Assembly: GCA_963761445.1 (NCBI GenBank)
Contig: CAVXHV010000005.1
Span: forward strand, 3,472,001 to 3,536,000
Reading direction: 5' to 3'
From: CAVXHV01 sp963761445
GTDB taxonomy: Bacteria > Planctomycetota > Planctomycetia > Isosphaerales > Isosphaeraceae
Length of the DNA: 64,000 nt
This document shows, piece after piece, positions 54,778 to 62,946 of the stretch. The number at the start of each line of letters is the position of its first letter. Position 1 is the stretch's first letter. Position numbers and translations under genes: made by a program. The notes beneath the pieces are model-generated. The model was not told where the DNA came from and searched no databases. It was given only the letters and a program-made list of their open reading frames with translations.

Positions 54778-55299
54778 TCATGGGTTCAGCCTCCAAATCG
54801 CCCAGTTCAGAGCTGTTGCGTATGAGACCCACATCAGATAAGGGAGGAACAAACTGGCCGCCAGAGCCGATATTCGACGGAACGACCAGAGCGTTGCGGC
54901 AATGGCGGCCCACAGCAGGAGAATGTCCACGAGGGCGATGGCGGGACTGTGCAAGCTGAAGAACAGCGGCGACCAGACCGCATTAAGCGCGAGTTGTCCG
55001 GCAAACAGACCCAACGCGGTCCGGCCTGTTGACCAGCCACTGCGTCGCCAGACCAGCCAGGCTGCCAGGGCCATCATCAAGTACAGCATGGTCCAGACGG
55101 GGCCAAAAACCCAATCGGGCGGCGTCCATGCTGGCTTGCTGAGAGTCTGATACCACGTGCGGACAGACACCGCCGTCAGTGCCGCCCCGACGGCTGCCGT
55201 GCCCAAGCAGATGATCAGGAAGAACGCCAGCATCGCAAGTTGGTGGACCCACCCCGGTGATGTCACTGTGGCTTCGCTTGGCGAATGTCCCCTACACAT
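54778..55299 (-). CDS. tspO: TspO/MBR family membrane protein
   Basis: Protein of 173 residues with five membrane helices. Typical features: WYQTLSKPAWTPPDWVFGPV after helix 1, then LFAGQLALNAVWSPLFFSL and PYLMWVSYATALNWAIWRLN. TspO binds tetrapyrroles and affects photooxidative stress and pigment regulation. The 106 bases between it and the SRPBCC gene encode a short frame (MIADTTWKVQLVQAARG) that may be the remnant of another cluster gene. The start could be ATG 55299 or GTG 55266. Confidence 0.88.
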   Translation of the reverse strand: MCRGHSPSEATVTSPGWVHQLAMLAFFLIICLGTAAVGAALTAVSVRTWYQTLSKPAWTPPDWVFGPVWTMLYLMMALAAWLVWRRSGWSTGRTALGLFAGQLALNAVWSPLFFSLHSPAIALVDILLLWAAIAATLWSFRRISALAASLFLPYLMWVSYATALNWAIWRLNP

Positions 55300-55427
55300 T
55301 TAGCGTTTCCACCAATTCGGCGGCCTTGATTGCTTTCACGAGCGTTTTGAACTAATCGTCGTCTGTAGCGGTTTGGACGATATCTTTGTCCTCCCGCTGC
55401 ACAGCCGTTGTCCAGCCTGCAGCAAGG

Positions 55428-56131
55428 TGTCGACAGCAGCCAGGAAGTGAGCCACTTTCGCAGCCAGAATTGAGCCACCGCGGTTGTTGCCGGACGAACC
55501 GCGAGTAGCGCTGATTAGTGACACCTATGCCGGTGTTCGATGTCAACATCCAACGAGAATTGCAGCGTCGTCGATGTTATCGATCGCATTGGTTGATTCA
55601 AATCGGCCTTCACCCTTGGCCTGAGGCTGATTTGAATCAACCAATGCGATCCGACAGCGGAAGATTTCGAACGCAGAGGATCATCGTCGTGGATGTCGAA
55701 GCTAATTGTCGCCCATCAATAAAGCCCGAGAACGCTCCGCCAGCGTTCCCTGGGCAAACGCACTCGTCGCTTTTCCGGGACGATTTGACCGCGCTGGCGA
55801 GTCGCGGCTTGTTTTATATGTACAGATATAATACTTCTTGAATGACAGAATCTGACAAAGCTGAGAGAGCCACTCTGCGATTTTGAATGTTAGGCTCGGG
55901 GTCGGCAACCCAGTTTTCACCGTCGTTGCCGGCCGGCAACTCCGGTTGGCATACGCCGACTTCCTAGAGACCAACGCAAAGTGATTCTAGAACCTCGCAA
56001 GGTGTCGTCAAGAATATTCCGGAGAAAACGCCGAAAAAACGAATCGATAGAGCCACTCACCGCGATCAACTGATCGCAGAGTGGCTCAAGTGGCGCTGCG
56101 ATAATGGCTCACTCTCTGGTTGCTGCTGACA
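55428..56131. mobile_element. 704-bp MITE-like element with long imperfect terminal inverted repeats, copy A
   Basis: The element starts TGTCGACAGCAGCC and ends TGCTGCTGACA. Its ends are imperfect inverted repeats of about 50 bp, each holding two GAGCCAC motifs: left 55446-55479 and right 56080-56113 align at about 26 of 34 positions. TGT...ACA tips and repeated motifs within the ends resemble IS21-type elements, but no transposase gene is present. Inside, 55582-55604 and 55629-55651 form a perfect 23-bp inverted repeat, extended by four pairs after a G-T. A further 15-bp inverted pair is at 55867-55881 and 56073-56087. Confidence 0.8.
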
Positions 56132-58574
56132 TCTTCGGCGGTCTACGACGCGGCTAGCAGGCGAGTAGCCTCGATCGACCCGCTCGGCGACATCGTCACG
56201 ACAGTCTACGACGCGGCTAGCAGGGCCGTGGCCAGAATCAACCCCCTTGGCAACGCGGTCACCAGTGTTTTTGACGCGGCCAGCAGGGTGGTCGCTAATC
56301 TCGACCCGCTCGGCAACCGGACTTCGATTGCGTACGATACCAATAGCCGCCAGGTGTCCGTCACTGATGCCCTCGGCGGCGTTAACACAACGATATATGA
56401 CTCGGATGGGCGCGTGCTGGCCAGCGTCAACGCTATCGGGTTCAGCACGACGCAAGTCTACGACGCTCTCGGCCAGCGATTGGCGACCATCGATGCAAAG
56501 GGGAATCGCACGAGCGCTACGTGGGACGCCGACGGAAGGCAAACCGTTGCCACCGACGCTCTTGGCAACCAGATCACCTACCAGTACGATGCAGCCGGCA
56601 GGCGGGTGCTCCGAATCGACGGGCGCGGGCTGTTGACGACCTACATCTATGACGCAGCCAGCCGGCTTACGGGTCAGCAGTATCAGGATGGCACGCGGGC
56701 GACCTTCACCTACGACGCCAACAGCCGCCGCACCATACTTAGCGACTGGACGGGGCTTTACACCTCGAGCTGACGATCCGAATGGGCGGGTGAGCTCCGT
56801 GGTGAATCCGGCGGGAATTGCGCTCACGTATGCCTATGACGCAGTCGGGCAGAGGGCGACGATGGCGCAGCCTACCGGAGCCTTCACCTACGTCTACGAC
56901 TCGGCAGGCCGAATAAGCAACCTTACGAATCCTGGGGGCCAGACGACCACGTGGTCTTACGATTCGGCGAGCCGGGTAGCGCAACAGCTCCTCGCCAACG
57001 GCGTCACGGTGTCAAACACTTATGACAATGCCAATCGACTGTTGCTGCTCGCAAGTATCGGCTCAGGTGGCACAACGCTTTCGAGCTTCGCTTACACACA
57101 CAATTCGGTGGGAAATCGAACGCAGGTCGTGGAGGTCGACGGGTCGATCGTGACATGGTCCTATGACCCGGCCTATCAATTGACGAACGAGCGGCGCAGC
57201 GGAGCGACTAGTTATAATGTAACATATGTATATGATGGCGTTGGCAATCGCACGTTGATGGTCAACAACGGATCGCCGACAACTTACGCCTACAATGTCG
57301 CGAACGAGCTTGCCACCAGCCAGGCAGGCGCGGGACGACCACGTACTCGTTCGACGGCGATGGAAACCTGCTTACCACCGCCCTACCGGGCAGCCAGCTT
57401 GCAACGAACACGTGGGACGGTGAAAACCGGCTGACGAAGGTCGCGCTGCCATCCGGCATCGTGGATACTTTCGCGTACGATGGTGACGGCCGGCGCAGTT
57501 CAGAAGCAGGATTCTACGGGCACGACGAACCATGTGTGGGACGCGAAAAGCATTTTGTTAGAAACTGGCTCGAGCGAAGCTATCGAGGTTGTCTACACCG
57601 TCGAACCCGCGGGATACGGCCAGGTGCTCTCACAATCGCGATCGGGCACAGACTCCAGTTACATTTACGATGCGCTGGGTTCGGTGAGACAGCTTGCGAA
57701 CAGCTCTGGCGCGATTACGGATACCTACCTGTTCGATTCGTTCGGCAACGCGCTACAATCAGTCGGATTAACTGTCAACCCATTCCGATTTAACGGACGC
57801 ACGCAATACTACGTGCACACGGACTTGGCTCAGCTATACGTTCGAGCACGCTACTACGACGTGGCGACTGGCCGCTGGTTGTCGGTCGACCCCATTCGCG
57901 GAGACGCATGCCAATACGCGTACGTGCGCAACGGGCCGCCGAACGCAATCGACCCGTCAGGTGAAGATGTGATGAAGTTGCCGCCCCCTCCGACGCTACC
58001 GCCCGTGGGGCTTCGTCCACTATTTCCCGACGCCCGGTTTTGTACGATGACATGGTGCCAGTTTTGTCAGGGAGCAGCGTCGGCGAGCAACTACTTCAGC
58101 CTTGTTCGGGCGATCCTCAGCGACATCCATCTGTCTTCTACGCGGAATACATGCACTTGCGATTACGCGGCAAAGGAATGTCAGGAGAGGCTCCGAAAAT
58201 GGCTAGCGGGCGACCAGCAGGTAGAACCATGCACCCTGGAGGACTATCTAAAAATCTATGGTGAGTGTTTCAAACGGCTCACCGGACACTATCCTACGGT
58301 ATCCGGATGGGCCCAGGGGGGGCAAGCGGGCCTTAGCCGCCCCGGCAAGACCTTTGCCGAGCTTGTGGAGGGTTGCGCGACTGGAGCACACGAGCGCGCT
58401 CATAATACTTATGAGGCCGCCCACAAAGCTTGCGGAGATCCAAACCAACCTGCCTACTGGGATTGCTACTGCCAAAGCGAGGTCTATGCGAACGCCGTCG
58501 GAGATGCGTATAGTCTGTTCTTACTAGGAGTCGCAACGATGTGCTTTAAGAGCAGTGTGTGGATTCTTCCGTGA
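56120..58574 (+). pseudogene. N-terminally truncated RHS/YD-repeat toxin gene, three frameshifts
   Basis: YD repeats (VYDAASRRVASIDPLGD-type, every 20-21 residues) start right at the end of element copy A; the normal N-terminal part is absent. Frame breaks are near 56770, 57335 and 57497. The RHS core follows (SYIYDALGSVRQLANSSG, LYVRARYYDVATGRWLSVDP), ending NAIDPSGED. The remaining about 190 residues are a variable Cys-rich tip with HERAH (58389-58403), an HExxH zinc-protease-like motif. This is the layout of a polymorphic toxin. The first codon, TTG 56120, lies inside the mobile element and is unlikely to be a native start. Confidence 0.78.
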
Positions 58575-58760
58575 GTGCAGCTCCGCCGTTGTTCGTCGCG
58601 GATGTCCGCTGCCGGTGATAGCGCGTTTCGGGGTGCCGCGAAACCTCACGCGCGGAGATACGCACGCACGCACGCCGTACCAACACGCTCCGCAGGTGGC
58701 GGAAATGGCTTGGGAAGCGAAGAACACGTGGCCCAATTCCCTAAGTCCCGGAGCCGATTT

Positions 58761-59291
58761 ATGAGGATGAAACGTATTGCTTTGGCGTGCGTATGTGTCG
58801 CTGCAACGATTTTGGCTTACACCGGAGGAAAATCTATCGCGCGTGCACGCCGTGGACCGGGCTCTACTGTTGACCGACGAACGGGATCCGACACGGCTGT
58901 TCATACAAAGCCGACAGAGAACCGCAAAGTGAACAAGCGAAAAAGACCGGACGCGACCATGTGCGCAAGGGTGACGGGGGAGGCCCTAGTTTCCGGCGGA
59001 GAGTCGATCAATGCAACCAACTCGTACCTGGTTGTATTAGATCCCGGATTCGTGGTGACACTGGAAATTGAGAAGTGTCTGCAGGGCCGAGTCGATTGCG
59101 ATAAACTGACGCTCTTGGTAGGCCACTCGCCAAGCCTGGAACTCGGAATTAGGAATATTGGACAGGTGGTTGAAATTGGCATTAGTAGGGCCACGGAGCC
59201 TACTGAGCTTTACCAGATTAAGGGCCAGGGAGTGCAAGGGTCCCGCGCTCCGGACGTGTCTCGGGTCGAGTACAAGGTTACACGGCAGTAG
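58761..59291 (+). CDS. exported small protein, candidate RHS immunity protein
   Basis: Protein of 176 residues from ATG 58761 with a signal peptide (MKRIALACVCVAATILAYTG), a Lys/Arg-rich linker and a beta domain (SYLVVLDPGFVVTLEIEKCL, LTLLVGHSPSLELGIRNIG). No family was recognised. It lies 186 bases after the RHS toxin tip and ends just before element copy B, the usual place for an immunity gene. A periplasmic site would suit protection against an imported protease-like toxin. This role is inferred only from position. Confidence 0.5.
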   Translation: MRMKRIALACVCVAATILAYTGGKSIARARRGPGSTVDRRTGSDTAVHTKPTENRKVNKRKRPDATMCARVTGEALVSGGESINATNSYLVVLDPGFVVTLEIEKCLQGRVDCDKLTLLVGHSPSLELGIRNIGQVVEIGISRATEPTELYQIKGQGVQGSRAPDVSRVEYKVTRQ

Positions 59292-59335
59292 GCGCGTGTG
59301 GCTGGCGCTGCCCGGCAGGTTAGCCTCACCCTTTG

Positions 59336-60038
59336 TGTCGACAGCAGCCAGGAAGTGAGCCACTTTCGCAGCCAGAATTGAGCCACCGCGGTTGTTGCCG
59401 GACGAACCGCGAGTAGCGCTGATTAGTGACACCTATGCCGGTGTTCGATGTCAACATCCAACGAGAATTGCAGCGTCGTCGATGTTATCGATCGCATTGG
59501 TTGATTCAAATCGGCCTTCACCCTTGGCCTGAGGCTGATTTGAATCAACCAATGCGATCCGACAGCGGAAGATTCGAACGCAGAGGATCATCGTCGTGGA
59601 TGTCGAAGCTAATTGTCGCCCATCAATAAAGCCCGAGAACGCTCCGCCAGCGTTCCCTGGGCAAACGCACTCGTCGCTTTTCCGGGACGATTTGACCGCG
59701 CTGGCGAGTCGCGGCTTGTTTTATATTTACAGATATAATACTTCTTGAATGACAGAATCTGACAAAGCTGAGAGAGCCACTCTGCGATTTTGAATGTTAG
59801 GCTCGGGGTCGGCAACCCAGTTTTCACCGTCGTTGCCGGCCGGCAACTCCGGTTGGCATACGCCGACTTCCTAGAGACCAACGCAAAGTGATTCTAGAAC
59901 CTCGCAAGGTGTCGTCAAGAATATTCCGGAGAAAACGCCGAAAAAACGAATCGATAGAGCCACTCACCGCGATCAACTGATCGCAGAGTGGCTCAAGTGG
60001 CGCTGCGATAATGGCTCACTCTCTGGTTGCTGCTGACA
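59336..60038. mobile_element. MITE-like element, copy B
   Basis: A direct repeat of copy A in the same orientation. It differs by eye by only one missing T near 59571 and one G-to-T change near 59726. Same terminal inverted repeats and 23-bp hairpin arms (59490-59512 and 59537-59559). Right tip TGACA is followed at once by GCAAGG, the same six bases that precede the left tip of copy A. Confidence 0.82.
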
Positions 60039-60044
60039 GCAAGG

Positions 60045-60338
60045 CCGCCTACCAAGCAGAACCCAACGATCTCGCCCCTGGAGTAAGGATGCGTTGCATT
60101 CGTTACACTTCTCTCGAGACTGACGGCAAATCAGTCGCGAGGTCCGCCTCAGCCAGACATGCTCTTTGGAAAACGTTCATACCGCTCACATTAAAAGCCC
60201 GGAATCGCGTGAAGTCAATAAGGCACCCCAAGAACAATGTGAACTAGCCTGGAATATAAGATTCACAACGTTCAAAATATCTTTGGCGGTCTTGCCTGGC
60301 CGCAGTCGATCGATGGGAATGACTGAGGAACTGTTGCC
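60045..60338. other. gene-free region upstream of the CarH/LitR-like regulator
   Basis: No gene recognised in these 294 bases, which are less GC-rich than the flanks. The regulator promoter and a possible self-binding operator would be expected here, but no clear palindrome was seen. Confidence 0.35.
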
Positions 60339-61253
60339 ATGCACGGCGGCGATCAATCTCCGTACATCAGCACCATTCGGGCGGCAAACGCCCTCGGTGT
60401 GAGCATCAGCACCATTAAACGTTGGGTAGACGATGGGGTCCTGCCGGCTCACCGAACCGCGGGCGGCCACCGGAAACTGCTCCGAGCCGAGGTGCTGGCC
60501 TTGGCCCGGCAGGGCAAGTTGCCGCACCGCGACCTCACTGGCCTGAGTGTTGTTTCGATTGGTGAGGAGGCCCTCGATCTCAACTCCATCTCAACTGCCC
60601 TTCTTGCGGCCGTGCTGCGGGGAGACGGCACCGAAGTCAGCGCGCTCATCGGCCGCGCCTACCACTCGGGTGTTGCGATCGAAACCTTGTCTGACCAGGT
60701 CATCGCGCCCGTGATGACGCAAGTTGGTCACGACTGGGAGACCGCACGCATTGAGGTTTGGCATGAACACCGAGGGACCCAGCTCGCAGCCGGGGCCTTC
60801 TACGAGCTAAAGGACGCGCTGGACGTACGTGCGGAACGGAAACGCCCGTTGGCCATTGGCGGGGCCCCGCAAGGTGACCCCTACCTGCTGGCAACCCTGC
60901 TTGCGCAACTCGTACTGCTGGACGCCGGCTGGGAGGCCGTCAATCTGGGACCCAACACTCCCCTGGCGAGCCTCGCTAGCGCGATGCGAGAACTCCGACC
61001 GAAACTGGTCTGGCTGTCCGTCTCATACCTGGAAAAATCTGCTGATTTCCTCCGCGCTTACCGCGAGTTCTATCAAGCCGCCGAACAGTTGGGAGTGGCC
61101 GTCGCCGTGGGCGGCCAGGCGCTGCTCGAACCGATTCGATCCGCCATGCCTTACACCACGTTCGGCGACGGTTTGCAACACCTCGCAGCCTTCGCCCGGA
61201 CACTTCATCCCAGACCGAAACCGCCACGCCGCGGCCGTCCGTCCCGGCACTGA
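60339..61253 (+). CDS. CarH/LitR-like MerR-type regulator with B12-binding-type domain lacking the axial His
   Basis: Protein of 304 residues. MerR/excisionase-type HTH at residues 10-60 (IRAANALGVSISTIKRWVDD, HRTAGGHRKL), a four-helix B12-binding-2 type domain, and a Rossmann B12-binding domain. The CarH light-sensing Wx9EH motif is present (Trp133, Glu143, His144). The DxHxxG cobalamin motif, however, reads DPYLLA (residues 180-185): Tyr182 replaces the axial His and Ala185 the Gly. Such proteins repress carotenoid genes in the dark; loss of the ligand suggests altered or B12-independent sensing. It lies directly upstream of two CrtI-type genes, its probable targets. Confidence 0.85.
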   Translation: MHGGDQSPYISTIRAANALGVSISTIKRWVDDGVLPAHRTAGGHRKLLRAEVLALARQGKLPHRDLTGLSVVSIGEEALDLNSISTALLAAVLRGDGTEVSALIGRAYHSGVAIETLSDQVIAPVMTQVGHDWETARIEVWHEHRGTQLAAGAFYELKDALDVRAERKRPLAIGGAPQGDPYLLATLLAQLVLLDAGWEAVNLGPNTPLASLASAMRELRPKLVWLSVSYLEKSADFLRAYREFYQAAEQLGVAVAVGGQALLEPIRSAMPYTTFGDGLQHLAAFARTLHPRPKPPRRGRPSRH

Positions 61254-61353
61254 TCGGCGCGGGCAACTCACGTCCAGAGCGACTGAATTGATATTGACAG
61301 AGCCCCGCTCGAGCCACAATGAATGTGGACGTTTTGGACGTTATGAGGCCATC

Positions 61354-62913
61354 GTGACGGGTGCCGACATGGCAAAGCGGGTTTTGATCATCGGAGCAGG
61401 ACCGGGCGGGATGGCTGCGGCGATGCTCCTTGCGCGGTCGGGTCTCGAGGTCACCGTCCTCGAGCGCTCGTCCAGCGTGGGCGGCCGTACTTCTTCGTTC
61501 TGCGGCAACGGCTTCCGCTTCGACCTGGGGCCGACTTTCTTCCACTATCCTCGGGTCCTTGCAGAGATATTTCAGGCTGTCGGTCGTGATTTGCGTGATG
61601 AGGTCGAGCTCGTGCGTCTGGACCCGCAGTACCGGCTTATCTTCGGCAGCGGCGGAGAGCTCCCGGCCACCCCGGTCGTGGAACGGATGGAGCGCGCCAT
61701 CGCCGCGTTGTCACCTACGGACGCTGCTTCATTCCGTTCGTTCCTGGCCGATAATCGCGCGAAGCTGGCAAGCTTCAAGACGTGTTTGGAAAGCCCGTTC
61801 TGCGGATGGCGGGACGTCCTGCGTTGGCCGGTCCTCAAACTGTTGCCGCAGTTACGGCCCTGGCGATCGCTCGATCAGGAACTGGCCCGGTACTTCAGCG
61901 ATCCCCGCGTCCGCCTGGCGTTCTCGTTTCAGTCGAAGTACCTGGGTATGTCGCCGTTCAAGTGTCCGAGTCTTTTCTCCATCCTCTCGTATCTCGAGTA
62001 CGAGTACGGCGTGTTTCACCCGATCGGGGGCTGCGGGGCGGTAACGCAAGCCATGGCACGCATCGTGACGGAACTGGGCGGCGAGATCCGGCTCGATGAG
62101 CCCGTCAAGGAAGTCCTGTTCGATCGCAGGCGAGCCGTGGGCGTCCGCACGTCGTCGTCGTGCTATAGCGCCGATGCGCTCATCATCAACGCCGACTTCG
62201 CTCACGCCATGACCCGGCTGGTGCCGGATCGCCTGCGCCGCCGCTGGACCGACCGGAAAATCGCCCGCAAGCGCTACTCTTGCTCGACGTTCATGATGTA
62301 CCTGGGGATTGAGGGTCGTTTTGATCACCTCGATCACCACACCATCTACATGACCGAGGACTACGCGAACAACCTCGAAGAGATCGAGGAGCGACACGTG
62401 CTTTCTGAGAATCCGTCCTTTTACGTGCAGAACGCTTGCGTGACCGATTCCACTCTGGCTCCGCCAGGCATGAGCACGCTCTATGTTTTGGTTCCAGTTA
62501 CGCATCAACATCCGAATGTAGACTGGGCCAAGGAGCGCGAGCGGTTTCGTGCCTTGGTTCTCCGGCAGCTTCGCCAGCTTGGTATTGAGGACGTCGCGAG
62601 CCGGATTCGCTTTGAGCGAGTCATCACTCCGGCCGATTGGGAGCAGCAGCATCAGATCTATCGGGGCGCGACGTTCAACCTGGCCCACAATCTGGGCCAG
62701 ATGCTCCATCTCCGGCCGCGGAACCGGTTCGAGGACCTGGAGGGCGTTTATCTGGTTGGTGGCGGCACTCACCCAGGAAGTGGTTTACCGGTGATCTTTG
62801 AATCGTCACGCATCACTTCGCGGCTTCTTCTCGCGGACCTGTCACCGTCCGTGCGCCGACCCGAACGCATGCCCCGTGAGCTCGCGGCGCCCGCTTTGGT
62901 GGGGATCGATTAG
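61354..62913 (+). CDS. CrtI/CrtN-type carotenoid desaturase
   Basis: Protein of 519 residues from GTG 61354 (GAGG 5 bases upstream) or 514 from ATG 61369. N-terminal FAD-binding motif VLIIGAGPGGMAAAMLLARS, then VLERSSSVGGRTSSFCGNGF, GPTFFHYPRVL, YGVFHPIGGCGAVTQAM, and the C-terminal CrtI box VYLVGGGTHPGSGLPVIFES. It dehydrogenates phytoene or the C30 equivalent on the membrane. Planctomycetes are known to make C30 carotenoids, so a CrtN-type role is possible. It lies 100 bases after the regulator gene and directly ahead of a second CrtI-type gene. Confidence 0.9.
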   Translation: MTGADMAKRVLIIGAGPGGMAAAMLLARSGLEVTVLERSSSVGGRTSSFCGNGFRFDLGPTFFHYPRVLAEIFQAVGRDLRDEVELVRLDPQYRLIFGSGGELPATPVVERMERAIAALSPTDAASFRSFLADNRAKLASFKTCLESPFCGWRDVLRWPVLKLLPQLRPWRSLDQELARYFSDPRVRLAFSFQSKYLGMSPFKCPSLFSILSYLEYEYGVFHPIGGCGAVTQAMARIVTELGGEIRLDEPVKEVLFDRRRAVGVRTSSSCYSADALIINADFAHAMTRLVPDRLRRRWTDRKIARKRYSCSTFMMYLGIEGRFDHLDHHTIYMTEDYANNLEEIEERHVLSENPSFYVQNACVTDSTLAPPGMSTLYVLVPVTHQHPNVDWAKERERFRALVLRQLRQLGIEDVASRIRFERVITPADWEQQHQIYRGATFNLAHNLGQMLHLRPRNRFEDLEGVYLVGGGTHPGSGLPVIFESSRITSRLLLADLSPSVRRPERMPRELAAPALVGID

Positions 62914-62946
62914 ATGAACGCTGGCGACGTTCACGGAGGAGGAGGA

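Larger units (their letters stand above)
55422..60044. mobile_element. composite transposon carrying an RHS toxin region, flanked by GCAAGG target duplication
   Basis: GCAAGG at 55422-55427 directly abuts the left tip of copy A, and GCAAGG at 60039-60044 directly abuts the right tip of copy B. The inner flanks do not match each other (TCTTCG after A, CCTTTG before B). This pattern is expected if A-cargo-B moved as one 4.6-kb unit with a 6-bp target duplication. The cargo is a truncated RHS gene and a candidate immunity gene. A transposase must be supplied in trans. Confidence 0.7.
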
